Below the pieces are notes generated by a model. The model saw only the letters and a program-made list of their open reading frames with translations. It ran no database searches and was not told where the DNA came from. DNA of 64,000 nucleotides, taken from assembly GCA_002425405.1 (NCBI GenBank), contig DIME01000183.1:1-64000 (forward strand), in the 5' to 3' direction. Source of the DNA: Candidatus Accumulibacter vicinus (lineage in GTDB: Bacteria; Pseudomonadota; Gammaproteobacteria; Burkholderiales; Rhodocyclaceae). The position numbers and the translations under genes are program-made. Below are positions 46,737-56,987 of this stretch, piece by piece. Position 1 is the stretch's first letter, and each line of letters begins with the position of its first letter.

Positions 46737-47777
46737 TCAGCCGCGGTGCAGCAGCATGGCGTCACCATAACTGAAGAAGCGATAACGCCGATTGATCGCG
46801 TGCCGATACGCGCTGCGGATGGCATCCAGTCCGGCAAAAGCCGAAACGAGCATCAGCAGCGTCGATTTCGGGAGGTGAAAATTGGTGATCAGCCGGTCTA
46901 CGACGCGAAAGTGGTAGCCCGGAGTGATGAAGATGTCGGTTTCGGCCGCGCCAGCGTGCAGCTCGCCGTGCGCTGCAGCCGCTTCGAGCGCACGCAGGCT
47001 GGTCGTCCCGACGGCGATGACCTGGCCGCCGCGGGCACGCGTGCGGGCGATCGCAGCGGCCGTCGCCGGCGGAATTTCGAAACGTTCGGCGTGCATGCGG
47101 TGCTCGGAGATGCGCTGTACTCGCACTGGCTGGAAGGTGCCGGCACCGACGTGCAGCGTCAGCCAGGCGATCTCGGCACCGCGCTTTGCGAGTTCGGTCA
47201 GCAGCGCCTCGTCGAAGTGCAGGCCGGCAGTGGGCGCAGCGACGGCGCCGGGGTGGCGGGCGAAAACCGTCTGATAGCGCGCTTCGTCGGCAGCGCTGGC
47301 CGCGTGCGTGATGTAGGGCGGCAAGGGCAGGCGGCCGTGGCGATCGAGCAGGCTCCAGAGATCATTCTCGCCGACTGGTTCCAGCAGTTCCAGGTCGAAG
47401 AACTCGTGCTGTTCACCGCTACGCCCGCGTACGCTGAGCAGGATGGCATTTTCAAGAAGGATGCGGCTGCCGGCTTGCGGCGCTTTGCTGGCGCGGATTT
47501 GTGCCACGGCATGGCGAGCATCGACGATGCGCTCGATCAGAACCTCGACCTGGCCGCCGCTTTCCTTCCGCCCAAAGAGGCGCGCGCGGAGCACGCGCGT
47601 ATCGTTGAACACCAGCAGATCGCCGGCATCGACGATTTCCGGCAGCTCGCTGAAGTGGCGATCGTGGATGGTGCCGTCGGCCAGTTGCAACAGACGACTG
47701 GCGGTGCGTTCTGCGGTCGGATGCTGGGCGATCAGTTCGCCGGGAAGATCGAAGTCGAAATCGTCGAGTGTCAGCAT
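46737..47777 (-). CDS. queA: S-adenosylmethionine:tRNA ribosyltransferase-isomerase
   Basis: 346 aa from the ATG at 47777 ([20 protein letters not shown]), the standard QueA N-terminus; a longer frame upstream lies across the tRNA gene and is not real. Further hallmarks are [55 protein letters not shown] and [18 protein letters not shown]. QueA makes epoxyqueuosine in the wobble position of GUN tRNAs, using the ribosyl group of SAM. Monocistronic here, divergent from tRNA-Leu. Confidence 0.95.
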   Translation of the reverse strand: MLTLDDFDFDLPGELIAQHPTAERTASRLLQLADGTIHDRHFSELPEIVDAGDLLVFNDTRVLRARLFGRKESGGQVEVLIERIVDARHAVAQIRASKAPQAGSRILLENAILLSVRGRSGEQHEFFDLELLEPVGENDLWSLLDRHGRLPLPPYITHAASAADEARYQTVFARHPGAVAAPTAGLHFDEALLTELAKRGAEIAWLTLHVGAGTFQPVRVQRISEHRMHAERFEIPPATAAAIARTRARGGQVIAVGTTSLRALEAAAAHGELHAGAAETDIFITPGYHFRVVDRLITNFHLPKSTLLMLVSAFAGLDAIRSAYRHAINRRYRFFSYGDAMLLHRG

Positions 47778-47838
47778 GCGTGGGGGGTCTGTAGAGGGTG
47801 GCCGGGCAAGCGCCGGCGCAGAACGGAATGTTATCTGC

Positions 47839-47867
47839 TTGTTCCTGACTGGAGAATCAGCGATAAT
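47839..47867 (+). promoter_or_regulatory. Sigma-70 promoter of tRNA-Leu
   Basis: TTGTTC (47839-47844), a 17-base spacer and GATAAT (47862-47867) lie 35 bases before the tRNA. A 7-bp hairpin (GGCTCGC/GCGAGCC, 47881-47899) sits in the leader and may be removed during 5' processing. Confidence 0.65.
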
Positions 47868-47902
47868 CAGAGCCTCTTCCGGCTCGCGAGTTGCGAGCCA
47901 CA

Positions 47903-47989
47903 GCCGAGATGGCGGAATCGGTAGACGCAGCGGACTCAAAATCCGCCGGTGGAAACATCGTGGGGGTTCGATTCCCCCTCTCGGCACCA
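47903..47989 (+). tRNA. tRNA-Leu(CAA)
   Basis: 87 bases including an encoded CCA. The acceptor arms GCCGAGA and TCTCGGC pair fully. The anticodon stem GCGGA/TCCGC encloses loop CTCAAAA, giving anticodon CAA for UUG codons. The T arm has GGTTCGATTCC. A long variable arm follows the anticodon stem, as in class II leucine tRNAs. Confidence 0.95.
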
Positions 47990-48106
47990 TCCAGAACAGC
48001 GCATGCTTGCAAAGCTTCGGATTGTAACACGCCCATTAGAACGCCCATCAAGGTCTGTGCGTCGGTGTTACGGCGTGCATGCCGGTGCCGCTAGCGGAAC
48101 CCTGCC

Positions 48107-49054
48107 TTGAACTCACCAGAGCCAGTTCAGTCGCGTATCGTCATCGCCTCGCGTGAGTCGCGCCTGGCTCTGTGGCAAGCCGAGCATGTCCGTGGATGCC
48201 TGATGGAGTTATACCCACGGAGTCGCATCGAGATCCTCGGCATGACGACTCGCGGCGACCAGATCCTCGACCGTCCGCTGTCGGCGATCGGCGGTAAAGG
48301 GTTGTTTATCAAGGAACTCGAAGTGGCGATACAGGAAGGCCGTGCTGACCTCGCCGTGCATTCGATGAAGGACCTGCCGATGGAAATGCCTGCAGGCTTC
48401 ACCCTCGCAGCCATTTCGGCGCGTGAAAATCCCTGCGATGCCTTTGTTTCGAACCGCTTTGCCGGGCTCGACGAGTTGCCGGCCCAGGCCGTGGTCGGAA
48501 CTTCCAGCCTTCGTCGCGCAGCGATCCTGCGCGCCGGATATCCGCAACTTGTGATCCGCAGCCTGCGTGGTAACCTCGATACGCGGCTCAGGAAGCTCGA
48601 TGCGGGTGAGTACGATGCGATCGTCCTCGCTGCCGCAGGCTTGATACGTCTGGGCCTGGCAGCACGGATCAGGTCTATCCTGACGCCAGAGCAGTCACTG
48701 CCAGCACCAGGGCAAGGAATCCTCGGGATCGAGGCCGCATCAGGGCGTGCTGACATCATGGCCCTGCTGGAACCACTCAACGACAGCGAGAGCGCGCACT
48801 GTGTGCGCGCCGAACGGGCCTTTTCGCGTGCTTTGGGGGGGAGCTGCCAAGTCCCGCTCGCTGCCTACGCGTTGCTCGATCGCGGTCATCTCTGGCTGCG
48901 TGGCTTCATCGCGACGCCGGACGGCAAGCAGATGATCGCCGGGGAACAGTACGGTGCGCCGGAAGACGGCGAGTCGATCGGTTACCTGCTCGCGCAGAGG
49001 CTGCGTGAACAGGGGGCCGAGGTCATCCTGGAGAAACTCGCCAGCGGCCAATGA
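48107..49054 (+). CDS. hemC: Hydroxymethylbilane synthase
   Basis: 315 aa. HemC polymerises four porphobilinogens into hydroxymethylbilane. Seen are [53 protein letters not shown] (catalytic Asp), [21 protein letters not shown] and the cofactor-attachment cysteine in [14 protein letters not shown]. No ATG or GTG precedes the conserved N-terminus in frame, so the TTG at 48107 is the start, giving 9 residues before RIVIASRES; a TTG may keep expression low. hemD overlaps its stop as ATGA. Confidence 0.93.
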   Translation: MNSPEPVQSRIVIASRESRLALWQAEHVRGCLMELYPRSRIEILGMTTRGDQILDRPLSAIGGKGLFIKELEVAIQEGRADLAVHSMKDLPMEMPAGFTLAAISARENPCDAFVSNRFAGLDELPAQAVVGTSSLRRAAILRAGYPQLVIRSLRGNLDTRLRKLDAGEYDAIVLAAAGLIRLGLAARIRSILTPEQSLPAPGQGILGIEAASGRADIMALLEPLNDSESAHCVRAERAFSRALGGSCQVPLAAYALLDRGHLWLRGFIATPDGKQMIAGEQYGAPEDGESIGYLLAQRLREQGAEVILEKLASGQ

Positions 49055-49827
49055 AGCAGCCCTTGCGCGGCCTGACGATCGTCGTGACGCGCCCGCGCGC
49101 GCAGGCGTCGCGCCTGGCTGGCTGGATTGCCGAGCAGGGCGGCGAGCCGCTGATCTTTCCGCTGCTCGAGATTTCTCCGGTCATTGACCCTGCCCCCTTG
49201 CAGGCGGCAATCACGCGTCTCGGAGACTACTCGCTGGCGATTTTCATCAGCCCGAACGCAGTCGATTTCAGTGTCCCGGCGATTCTTGCCAGACAGGCGT
49301 GGCCATTGGGTCTGCGGGCGGTGGCGATTGGCCAGAGCAGCGTCGCGCAGCTTGCCCGTTATGGCATCGACCATGCGCTGGCGCCGGTCGAGCGCTTCGA
49401 TTCGGAGGCGCTGCTCGAACTTCCGGAAATGCAGTGCGCGGGCGTTGCCGGCAAGCGTGTGCTGATCTTTCGCGGTAACGGTGGCCGCGAACTGCTGGCC
49501 GATACCCTGCGCGAACGGGGCGCCGAAGTCGACGCCGTGAGTTGCTACCAGCGCTCGGCACCGGCTGACCCGGCCCCGCTGCAGGCGCTATGGCGCAGTG
49601 GCCAACTCGACGCACTGACGATTTCATCGAGCGAGGGCCTGCGCAATCTCGTCGGCCTGCTCGACGCCCCGGCGCGCGCCTGTCTGCGCGGCACGCCGAT
49701 GTTCGTGCCGCATCAGCGCATCGCCGAGCTGGCGCAGGCGCTTGCCATGCGGCAGGTTATCCTGACCGGAGCAGCCGACGCCGGGATCATCGCAGCACTA
49801 TGCAGCCATGATTGGCAGCGATCATGA
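49051..49827 (+). CDS. hemD: Uroporphyrinogen-III synthase
   Basis: 258 aa. HemD cyclises hydroxymethylbilane to uroporphyrinogen III, inverting ring D. The protein family is poorly conserved, but the bilobed pattern is visible: [58 protein letters not shown] and [13 protein letters not shown]. Identity rests on these plus the ATGA overlap with hemC. It converges on hemF; the two coding ends overlap by six bases. Confidence 0.9.
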   Translation: MKQPLRGLTIVVTRPRAQASRLAGWIAEQGGEPLIFPLLEISPVIDPAPLQAAITRLGDYSLAIFISPNAVDFSVPAILARQAWPLGLRAVAIGQSSVAQLARYGIDHALAPVERFDSEALLELPEMQCAGVAGKRVLIFRGNGGRELLADTLRERGAEVDAVSCYQRSAPADPAPLQALWRSGQLDALTISSSEGLRNLVGLLDAPARACLRGTPMFVPHQRIAELAQALAMRQVILTGAADAGIIAALCSHDWQRS

Positions 49828-50772
49828 ACCAACAACCGGCCCCGCAGCCGGGGCTTCCGTCCAGTCGCGTGGTGCCAGCATGTCGTAGAGCGCGGCTTCG
49901 GCGCTGCCGGCTTCAGGATGCCAGTCGTAGCGCCATTTGACGACCGGAGGGAGCGACATCAGGATCGATTCGGTGCGCCCGCCCGACTGCAGGCCGAATA
50001 GCGTGCCGCGATCCCAGACCAGGTTGAACTCGACATAACGTCCGCGTCGGTACGCCTGGAAGTCACGTTCGCGTTCGCCGTAGGGCAGGGCCTGCCGCTT
50101 TGCAATGATTGGCAGGTAGGCTTCCGTAAACGCGTCACCAACCGCCCGGGTCAGCGCGAAGCAGCGCTCGAAGCCACCTTCGCTGAGGTCGTCGAAGAAG
50201 ATGCCACCGACTCCGCGCGGTTCGTTGCGGTGCTTGAGGAAAAAGTACTCGTCGCACCATTGCTTGTAGCGCGCATGCGTGTCTGCTCCAAAGGGCTGCA
50301 ACGCCTGCTTGCAGGTCATGTGGAAATGCCGGATGTCTTCGGCAAAGGGGTAGTAGGGAGTCAAGTCCATGCCGCCGCCAAACCACCAGGCAGGGTCGGC
50401 ATCGGCCCGGGTTGCGATCAGGGCGCGCACGTTCATGTGCGCGGTCGGGCAGTAGGGGTTTTCCGGATGCAGGACCAGCGAAACGCCCATCGCGGCGAAG
50501 GCGCAGCCCGCCAGTTCGGGGCGTTTGGCGGTCGCCGAGGCCGGCAACGCGGCGCCGCTGACCTGCGAGAAAGCGACGCCGCCGCGTTCAATGACACGAC
50601 CTCCCTCAAGGATGCAGGTGCGGCCGCTGCCCGCGAGTGGCGAGTGGACTTCCTTTTCCCAGGGGTCGGCGCGGAAGCTCGCGCCGGCACGGCCCTCGAG
50701 CGTTTCGATTGCCGTGACGATACGCGTTTGCAGGTCGGTGAAGTACGCCTTGAGGCGGGTCGGGTCAATCAT
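49822..50772 (-). CDS. hemF: Oxygen-dependent coproporphyrinogen-III oxidase
   Basis: 316 aa. HemF converts coproporphyrinogen III to protoporphyrinogen IX using O2, which fits an aerobic or facultative host. Signature segments are [62 protein letters not shown] and [20 protein letters not shown]. The gene order purD-hemF is found in many betaproteobacteria. purD ends 52 bases upstream, so both may be in one transcript. Confidence 0.95.
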   Translation of the reverse strand: MIDPTRLKAYFTDLQTRIVTAIETLEGRAGASFRADPWEKEVHSPLAGSGRTCILEGGRVIERGGVAFSQVSGAALPASATAKRPELAGCAFAAMGVSLVLHPENPYCPTAHMNVRALIATRADADPAWWFGGGMDLTPYYPFAEDIRHFHMTCKQALQPFGADTHARYKQWCDEYFFLKHRNEPRGVGGIFFDDLSEGGFERCFALTRAVGDAFTEAYLPIIAKRQALPYGERERDFQAYRRGRYVEFNLVWDRGTLFGLQSGGRTESILMSLPPVVKWRYDWHPEAGSAEAALYDMLAPRDWTEAPAAGPVVGS

Positions 50773-50824
50773 CCCTGGCCCGCAACCGCCGGTGCCGTGG
50801 CGGCTGGTGACTGTCTGGCCTCGC

Positions 50825-52105
50825 TCACCGGCTGACTGCGCGGTGGCCGATGTCGCGGCGATACTGCATGCCGTCGAAGTGGAGGTCGATGATTATGTCA
50901 TAGGCGCGTTTCTGTGCCTGCCTGACGTTGTCGGCAAGTGTCGTGACACACAGCACACGTCCTCCGGCGGTGACGATCCGGCCATCACGCTCGGTGGTGC
51001 CGGCATGGAAGACATGACTGTCGTCGCTGTCCTGCGGTAGACCGCTGATCAGATCGCCGGTGCGCGGAGTACCGGGGTAGTTGGCTGCGGCCAGCACGAC
51101 GCCCAGCGCGACACGACGGTCCCAGCTCGCTTCGACCAGGTTGAGCCGGCCGGCGACGGCATGGTCGAGGAGGGTCAGCAGGTCGGATTTCAGGCGCATC
51201 ATGATGGGCTGTGTTTCCGGGTCGCCGAGGCGGCAATTGAACTCGACGGTCTTGACCGATCCGTCCTTGCCAATCATCAGGCCAGCGTAGAGGAATCCGG
51301 TGTAGGGGATACCGTCGGCAGCCATTCCCCGTACCGTCGGCAGAATGATCTCGCGCATGGCGCGGGCGTGGACTTCCGGCGTGACCACGGGTGCTGGTGA
51401 GTAAGCGCCCATGCCACCGGTGTTGGGGCCGGTATCGCCGTCGCCGATGCGCTTGTGATCCTGAGTCGACGCCAGCGGCAGTACATTCTTGCCGTCGACC
51501 ATGACGATAAAACTGGCTTCTTCGCCTTCGAGAAATTCTTCGATCAGCACGCGTGCTGGGGCCGAGTCTTTCGCCGGGCTGTCACCGCTGGCGGGGAGCA
51601 TCCGGTCAATCGCGTCATGGGCTTCAGAGAGGTCCATGGCCACCACCACTCCCTTGCCGGCAGCCAGTCCATCGGCCTTGATGACGATCGGCGCGCCCTG
51701 CTGGTCGACGTAGGCGTGCGCCGCGCGGCTATCGGAGAAGGTTGCAAAGCGGGCGGTGGGAATGTTGTGCCTGGCCATGAAGCGCTTCGCGAAGTCCTTC
51801 GAGCTTTCGAGTTGGGCGGCTTCCCTGGTCGGACCGAAGATCTTCAGACCGCGGTCGCGAAAAAGATTGACGATGCCGGCAGCGAGCGGCGCTTCGGGAC
51901 CAACTACCGTGAGATGGACCTTGTGCTTGGCGGCGAAGTCAGCGAGCGCTTCGGGGTTGGTGAGGTTGACGTTTTCGAGTTCACGCTCGCGCGCCGTGCC
52001 CGCGTTGCCAGGCGTGACGAAGACCTTCTGCAAACCGGGGGTCTTCGCCAGCCGCCAGGCGAGTGCGTGCTCGCGACCGCCTGAGCCGATGACCATTAAC
52101 TTCAT
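50825..52105 (-). CDS. purD: Phosphoribosylamine-glycine ligase
   Basis: 426 aa ATP-grasp enzyme of purine synthesis, joining phosphoribosylamine to glycine. The N-terminus [20 protein letters not shown] and [12 protein letters not shown] is diagnostic. The ATP-grasp domain has [39 protein letters not shown], and [11 protein letters not shown]. The end of the grasp fold reads [20 protein letters not shown]. It lies 138 bases after purH on the same strand, so the two purine genes are probably linked in expression. Confidence 0.95.
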   Translation of the reverse strand: MKLMVIGSGGREHALAWRLAKTPGLQKVFVTPGNAGTARERELENVNLTNPEALADFAAKHKVHLTVVGPEAPLAAGIVNLFRDRGLKIFGPTREAAQLESSKDFAKRFMARHNIPTARFATFSDSRAAHAYVDQQGAPIVIKADGLAAGKGVVVAMDLSEAHDAIDRMLPASGDSPAKDSAPARVLIEEFLEGEEASFIVMVDGKNVLPLASTQDHKRIGDGDTGPNTGGMGAYSPAPVVTPEVHARAMREIILPTVRGMAADGIPYTGFLYAGLMIGKDGSVKTVEFNCRLGDPETQPIMMRLKSDLLTLLDHAVAGRLNLVEASWDRRVALGVVLAAANYPGTPRTGDLISGLPQDSDDSHVFHAGTTERDGRIVTAGGRVLCVTTLADNVRQAQKRAYDIIIDLHFDGMQYRRDIGHRAVSR

Positions 52106-52243
52106 GACAGCCCTCTCCCCACCAGAACTTGAACTGCTGTGTGTACCCTCTGGCGCGCACCCGTCGAGCTGCGCCGTGCCTCGCCACTGACGACTCTGAC
52201 CATGATCTTCTGCACCGTGTCCTCCCCGGCATCACTCAAAGAA

Positions 52244-53809
52244 TCAATGCCGGAAGTGCCGGGCACCGGTGAACACCATCGCCAAGCCATGCTCGTCGGC
52301 GGCAGCGATCACTTCCTCATCACGCATCGAGCCTCCAGGCTGGATGACAGCCTTGGCGCCTGCCGCCGCGAGGACGTCAAGCCCGTCGCGGAAAGGGAAG
52401 AAAGCATCGGAGGCGACACAGGAACCGGCCAGGTCGAGGCCGGCATTCTGCGCTTTATTGGCCGCGATGCGGGTCGAATCGACGCGGCTCATCTGGCCGG
52501 CGCCCACGCCGAGGGTCATGCCGCGACCGCAAAAGACGATCGCATTGGACTTGACGAACTTGGCAACCCGATAGGCGAAGAGCAGATCCTCGACCTGTGC
52601 GTCAGTCGGTGCGAGCTTGCTCACCACTCTCAGGTCGGAAGCCTGGACGTTGAACTGGTCGGGGGTCTGCAACAGTAGCCCGCCACCGACGCGCTTCATT
52701 TCGAAAGTATGCTGGCCTCTGGCCAGCGGCAGTTCGAGGACGCGCAGGTTCTGTTTGGTGGCCAGCATCGCCCGGGCAGTGTCGCTGAAAGCCGGTGCCA
52801 GCAGGACTTCGACGAAATGCTTGCGGGCATTCATGGCGGCCACGACATCGGCGTCGACCGTGCCGTTGAAAGCGATGATGCCGCCAAAGGCCGAGGTCGA
52901 GTCGGTCTGGAAGGCTTTTTCGTAGGCAGGCAGCAGGCCGACATCGATTGCCACACCGCAGGGATTGGCGTGTTTGATGATCACGCAGGCGGGCTTGTCG
53001 AAAGTCTTGACACACTCCCAGGCGGCGTCGGCATCGGCGATGTTGTTGTACGAGAGTTCCTTGCCCTGCAACTGCCGATAGTTGGCGATCGAACCCGCAA
53101 GTGGCGTGGGATCGCGGTAGAAGGCCGCTTGCTGATGCGGGTTCTCACCGTAACGCAGCGTCTCGACGCGATCAAAGGCGAGTTGCAAAGAATCGGGAAA
53201 CGGCCCGGCCTGGTTCGATTCGTCGAGTGAAGTCAGCCAGTTGGCAATCGCCGCGTCGTAGCGCGCAGTGTGCGCAAAAGCCTTTTTGGCAAGCATGAAA
53301 CGGGTGTCAAGACTCAGCGCGCCATCGCTGGCCGTCATCTCGGCGAGCAGCGCGGGGTAGTCCTCGGGGTCGGTGACCACGGCCACACCAGGGTAATTTT
53401 TGGCTGACGAACGCAGCATTGCCGGGCCGCCGATGTCGATGTTCTCGATCGCCTCGGCGAGTGTGACACCGGTTTGGGCAATGGTTTCACGGAATGGGTA
53501 GAGATTCACACATACCAGATCGATGGTCGGGATGCCATGCCGTTCAAGCGTCGCCATGTGCTCGGGCAGATCGCGACGCGCCAGGATGCCGCCATGTACT
53601 TTCGGATGCAGGGTCTTGACGCGGCCGTCGAGCATTTCCGGGAAGCCTGTGTAATCGCCCACCTCGGTAACCGGCAGACCCGCGTCGCGGAGCATCCGGG
53701 CGGTGCCACCAGTCGATAACAGTTTGACATCATGAGCGATCAGGCCCTGCGCGAATTCGAGGGCGCCATTCTTGTTGGAGAGGCTGATCAGGGCTTGGCG
53801 GATTTTCAT
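52244..53809 (-). CDS. purH: Bifunctional AICAR formyltransferase/IMP cyclohydrolase
   Basis: 521 aa, normal PurH length. The N-terminal IMP cyclohydrolase ([57 protein letters not shown]) precedes the AICAR transformylase ([60 protein letters not shown]). It performs the last two steps to IMP. The fis gene ends 42 bases upstream, so dusB-fis-purH-purD-hemF form one co-directional block. Confidence 0.96.
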   Translation of the reverse strand: MKIRQALISLSNKNGALEFAQGLIAHDVKLLSTGGTARMLRDAGLPVTEVGDYTGFPEMLDGRVKTLHPKVHGGILARRDLPEHMATLERHGIPTIDLVCVNLYPFRETIAQTGVTLAEAIENIDIGGPAMLRSSAKNYPGVAVVTDPEDYPALLAEMTASDGALSLDTRFMLAKKAFAHTARYDAAIANWLTSLDESNQAGPFPDSLQLAFDRVETLRYGENPHQQAAFYRDPTPLAGSIANYRQLQGKELSYNNIADADAAWECVKTFDKPACVIIKHANPCGVAIDVGLLPAYEKAFQTDSTSAFGGIIAFNGTVDADVVAAMNARKHFVEVLLAPAFSDTARAMLATKQNLRVLELPLARGQHTFEMKRVGGGLLLQTPDQFNVQASDLRVVSKLAPTDAQVEDLLFAYRVAKFVKSNAIVFCGRGMTLGVGAGQMSRVDSTRIAANKAQNAGLDLAGSCVASDAFFPFRDGLDVLAAAGAKAVIQPGGSMRDEEVIAAADEHGLAMVFTGARHFRH

Positions 53810-53851
53810 GGTAGGCAGGTGGCAGCTCTTGGAAAAGGGTAAAAGGAGTGT

Positions 53852-54097
53852 TCAGTCGATCAGTTTGTGGTCGACCAGTTTCTTACGCAGCGTGTTGCGA
53901 TTGATCCCAAGGATTTCGGCCGCCAAGGTCTGGTTGCCGCCGGTCTGTCTGAGTACCACTTCAAGCATTGGGCGCTCGACGCTCTTGATCACCATCGCGT
54001 AAACTGCAGCCGGCTTCTCGCCTTCAAGTTGTTGAAAGTAGTTTTCCAGCGCCTTGCCGACGCAAGTTGCGATATGGTCGTCGTCATTGCGCTTCAT
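53852..54097 (-). CDS. fis: Fis-family nucleoid-associated regulator
   Basis: 81 aa. The C-terminal HTH is conserved: RPMLEVVLRQTGGNQTLAAE and ILGINRNTLRKKLVDHKLI. Fis bends DNA and activates rRNA and tRNA promoters in fast growth. The N-terminal beta-hairpin is shorter than in E. coli (98 aa), as is usual for betaproteobacterial Fis. Its ATG overlaps the dusB stop by ATGA, the same dusB-fis operon as in E. coli. Confidence 0.93.
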   Translation of the reverse strand: MKRNDDDHIATCVGKALENYFQQLEGEKPAAVYAMVIKSVERPMLEVVLRQTGGNQTLAAEILGINRNTLRKKLVDHKLID

Positions 54098-55134
54098 GCT
54101 GCAAGGTCCTCGAAGTTGGCATGCGGTGAAGGGGCCGTGCTGACGTAGCTCAAATGCTCCTGGTATTCCGCAAGGGCACAGAAAAAGTTATTGACTGCCT
54201 GCCTTTGCAGTTCGATGGTCGGCAACTGGTTCATCCTGTGACGGAAAGCTGCCGAGCCGACCAGACCCCTTGTATACCAGGAAATATGCTTGCGCGCGAT
54301 ACCGACCCCAGTTTCGACACCGTAAAAGAGATATAGATCCTCAAGGTGCTCGAGCAGTACCTCGTGAATTTCACTGACCCTTGGTGGAGGCAGGTAGGTC
54401 CCGGTGTTCAGGAAATACTCGATCTCGCGGAACAGCCATGGGCGCCCCTGTGCGGCGCGTCCGATCATCAGCGCGTCGGCATGGGTGGTATCAAGGACAT
54501 GCTTTGCCTGTTCAGGAGAACTGATGTCGCCATTGGCGATAATGGGAATTGTCGCCACGGCTTTTGCTGCTTGGATCGTCTCATATTCGGCCTGGCCGCT
54601 GTAGCCGCAGGCGCGCGTTCGGCCGTGCATTGCCAGGGCTCTGATTCCTGACTGCTCTGCGATCTTTAGGATGTTCAAGGCATTGCGATTGTTCTTGTCC
54701 CAGCCGGTGCGGATCTTCAAGGTCACCGGGGTGCTCGGTACGGCATTGACGACGGCCTCGAGAATTTTCCGGACCAGCGGCTCGTCCCTGAGCAGGGCCG
54801 AACCGGCCATGACGTTGCAGATTTTCTTCGCCGGGCAGCCCATGTTGATGTCGATGATCTGAGCCCCTCGCTCAACGTTGTAACGTGCCGCAGCAGCCAT
54901 CATCGAGGGGCTGGCGCCGGCAATCTGTACTGAAATCGGCGCAACCTCGCCGGCATGGTTGGCGCGACGCCGGGTCTTCATGCTGCCATAGAGCAGGGAG
55001 TTTGAAGTGACCATCTCGGATACAGCCAGACCGGCACCCATGCATTTGCAGAGTTGCCTGAAGGGGCGATCGGTGACGCCCGCCATCGGCGCGACGAACA
55101 ACTGATTGCGAAGCGAAAAACCGAGAAATTCCAT
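54094..55134 (-). CDS. dusB: tRNA-dihydrouridine synthase B
   Basis: 346 aa from the ATG at 55134 (MEFLGFSLRNQLFVAPMAGV); the longer upstream frame is not conserved. FMN-dependent TIM barrel: PMAGVTDRPFRQLCKCMGAG, IDINMGCPAKKICNVMAGSA with the catalytic Cys, TLKIRTGWD, MHGRTRACGYSG, PIIANGDISSPEQAKHVLD and ALMIGRAAQGRPWLFREI. It reduces uridine in tRNA D-loops. Fis is translated from the same message with a four-base overlap. Confidence 0.94.
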   Translation of the reverse strand: MEFLGFSLRNQLFVAPMAGVTDRPFRQLCKCMGAGLAVSEMVTSNSLLYGSMKTRRRANHAGEVAPISVQIAGASPSMMAAAARYNVERGAQIIDINMGCPAKKICNVMAGSALLRDEPLVRKILEAVVNAVPSTPVTLKIRTGWDKNNRNALNILKIAEQSGIRALAMHGRTRACGYSGQAEYETIQAAKAVATIPIIANGDISSPEQAKHVLDTTHADALMIGRAAQGRPWLFREIEYFLNTGTYLPPPRVSEIHEVLLEHLEDLYLFYGVETGVGIARKHISWYTRGLVGSAAFRHRMNQLPTIELQRQAVNNFFCALAEYQEHLSYVSTAPSPHANFEDLAA

Positions 55135-55363
55135 GCTGGTAAGGTGCCGATGGGCAAGGCAAGGCTCGGATTCTACCGCGATTGCTGCCGCGAAAACAGA
55201 CACTACTTGCCCCTGGAAGAAACGCGAAAGGGCTTCTGGCGTTCTCCTCAGACCGGATCGCGATGCCGATGCGGTTTTCTTGATGCTGGTTGTCAACCGC
55301 TGCATGCAGAGAGCGTTACTCCCAGCATGGTTGGCACGACAATATTTGGACAGGAGAATAAAA

Positions 55364-55648
55364 ATGGGTAGCCTAAGCAGCGAGTCTTTTGACCAGTTTC
55401 TCGAATCACTCAAGCAGGCGGGCGTGGAAATCAGCAATGAATGCGAGTTGCGCGAGCGGCTGGCCGAAGCTCAGCGTTGGCGCTTTGCTTTTGCTACGCT
55501 GGCAGCCAACGGCCGCCCATTGGGAATTCGTTTTCAGGATAGTAGTCATGGCGTGAACGAGGCGGATATCCACCGGACCTTTGCCCGCTTCCAGTTCCCT
55601 GAAATCTTGCAGACCACCTTTGCGGCCAGCCTTCGGGTTGAGCACTGA
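55364..55648 (+). CDS. Small protein of unknown function
   Basis: 94 aa from the ATG at 55364, which has a clear CAGGAGA ribosome site; a longer frame exists upstream but overlaps the dusB promoter region. The sequence begins GSLSSESFDQFLESLKQAGV, with two amphipathic helices, and continues through RWRFAFATLAANGRPLGIRF to a charged C-terminus. No domain is recognised, and there is no signal peptide or Cys. Codon use fits the neighbours, so it is probably real. A terminator-like hairpin follows 31 bases later. Confidence 0.65.
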   Translation: MGSLSSESFDQFLESLKQAGVEISNECELRERLAEAQRWRFAFATLAANGRPLGIRFQDSSHGVNEADIHRTFARFQFPEILQTTFAASLRVEH

Positions 55649-55679
55649 TCACTGATCTTTCTGGCTAGTAGCTGTACCG

Positions 55680-55704
55680 CCGGCCTGTTGGCTCGACAGG
55701 CCGG
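55680..55704 (+). terminator. Hairpin after the small gene
   Basis: A perfect 9-bp stem CCGGCCTGT/ACAGGCCGG with a 7-nt loop ends the 55364-55648 transcript unit. Only a weak CACTTTC follows, so termination strength is uncertain. Confidence 0.5.
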
Positions 55705-55781
55705 GCACTTTCGACAGACCGACGTTCCTACAAAGTTGATCCTTGTTGAACGACGGTGGCCAGGTGAGTCATAATGTCGGT

Positions 55782-56159
55782 ATGAATGACTTACCCCCCC
55801 AGGATCCGCGCCGGCGGCTCCGAGAACTTCTCGCCATTCCTGAGCGCGATCGAACCGACGAGCAATGGGATGAAATCATTGAGATCGAGATCACCCTTGC
55901 TCCGGGAAACCGTGAGTCCGATCGTCCTTCGGATCGGCAGCCGGAGAAGCGCCAAAGTACCTCAGGTCAGGGCCGACGTCCGGAACAACGGAAGAGTGGT
56001 ACCCGGCCTGCTCCCCAGAGGTCTGACCCGCGCCCGTCCGCTGCCAGATCTGACCCCACGTTGGACGCTCCGCCTGATGTGCGCCCGTCCGACACGCGAC
56101 CACCCAAGCGACATGTGCGGCGGCCAAGGCGCCCACCCGAAACCCCAAGCGAAGGCTGA
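55782..56159 (+). CDS. Small Pro/Arg-rich hypothetical protein
   Basis: 125 aa from the ATG at 55782. The first 45 residues (MNDLPPQDPRRRLRELLAIP, then ERDRTDEQWDEIIEIEI) form an amphipathic helix pair that looks conserved. The rest is a low-complexity Pro/Arg/Ser/Asp tail, probably disordered (for example RSDPRPSAARSDP). The alternative start at 55743 would add 13 residues with no conserved look. No function can be given. Confidence 0.55.
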   Translation: MNDLPPQDPRRRLRELLAIPERDRTDEQWDEIIEIEITLAPGNRESDRPSDRQPEKRQSTSGQGRRPEQRKSGTRPAPQRSDPRPSAARSDPTLDAPPDVRPSDTRPPKRHVRRPRRPPETPSEG

Positions 56160-56206
56160 TCGAGTTTCGTTCGTAGCGCGCTTGGCCAGGTACGCTGCGG
56201 CACCGT

Positions 56207-56224
56207 GTTGTCAGTGTTGACAAC
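56207..56224. terminator. Small inverted repeat between convergent genes
   Basis: GTTGTCA, a 4-base spacer and TGACAAC form a perfect 7-bp inverted repeat between the converging small gene and dnaQ. It could end transcription from either side, but it lacks a strong U-tract. Confidence 0.35.
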
Positions 56225-56249
56225 CGGCGCGTACCGGCGGCGGGGTCGA

Positions 56250-56969
56250 TTAGCCGTTGTTCTCGGTTTGCAGCCACAAGCACCGGCCTTTGCTTGCTTG
56301 GTCTATGGCTGCCAGTAGCTGCTCGTGCAGAATGAGTTCTTCCGGGCTGGCGCGCCTGATCTGCTGTGCCCGACGTTGGCTGCCTGCGGGGGTGATTCTG
56401 GCAGTCTCGTTTCCGTTCGCTTGATCATCGCCAAGATCGATGATCAGGCTTTCCTGACCGCGGGTCATTGCCAGATAGACTTCGGCAAGAATCTCGGCAT
56501 CGAGCAAGGCACCATGTAGTGTACGGTGCGAGTTGTCTATCCCGTAACGATCACAAAGTGCGTTGAGGTTGTTCTTCTTTCCGGGGTGCAGATCCTTGGC
56601 CATGCGCAGGGTGTCGCATATTCCGGCACAGAACTCTTCCACCGGCGCCATATTGAGCCGCGTCAATTCGGCATTCAGGAAACCGATGTCGAAAACTGCG
56701 TTGTGAATGACGAGTTCAGCATCCCGCACAAAATCGAGAAATTCCGCCGCAATATCTGCAAAGCGCGGTTTGTCGAGCAGAAACTCGCGGCTGATCCCGT
56801 GCACCGAGAGGGCACCAGCATCGATATCTCTTTCCGGATTCAAATAGCAGTGGAAGTGCCGATTGGTTAGACGCCGATTGCGCATCTCGACGCCGGCGAT
56901 TTCGATGATGCGGTGCCCAAGCTTGTGCTCCAGGCCGGTCGTTTCAGTGTCCAGGAAGATCTGGCGCAT
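56250..56969 (-). CDS. dnaQ: DNA polymerase III epsilon subunit, proofreading exonuclease
   Basis: 239 aa. DEDDh 3'-5' exonuclease: motif I IFLDTETTGLEHKLGHRIIE, motif II ELVIHNAVFDIGFLNAELTR, motif III HRTLHGALLDAEILAEVYLA with the catalytic His and Asp. It proofreads with the alpha subunit. The C-terminal ~55 residues, after the exonuclease, would bind alpha. It follows rnhA by 18 bases in the order gloB/yafS-rnhA-dnaQ, as in E. coli except that here rnhA and dnaQ are co-directional. Confidence 0.95.
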   Translation of the reverse strand: MRQIFLDTETTGLEHKLGHRIIEIAGVEMRNRRLTNRHFHCYLNPERDIDAGALSVHGISREFLLDKPRFADIAAEFLDFVRDAELVIHNAVFDIGFLNAELTRLNMAPVEEFCAGICDTLRMAKDLHPGKKNNLNALCDRYGIDNSHRTLHGALLDAEILAEVYLAMTRGQESLIIDLGDDQANGNETARITPAGSQRRAQQIRRASPEELILHEQLLAAIDQASKGRCLWLQTENNG

Positions 56970-56987
56970 GCTCGCTTTCCTTGCTGT

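Noticed and set aside
48027..48092. Attachment site or integration scar after tRNA-Leu
   Set aside because: A GTAACAC/GTGTTAC inverted repeat exists there, but no integrase and no duplicated tRNA 3' end is visible in the window.
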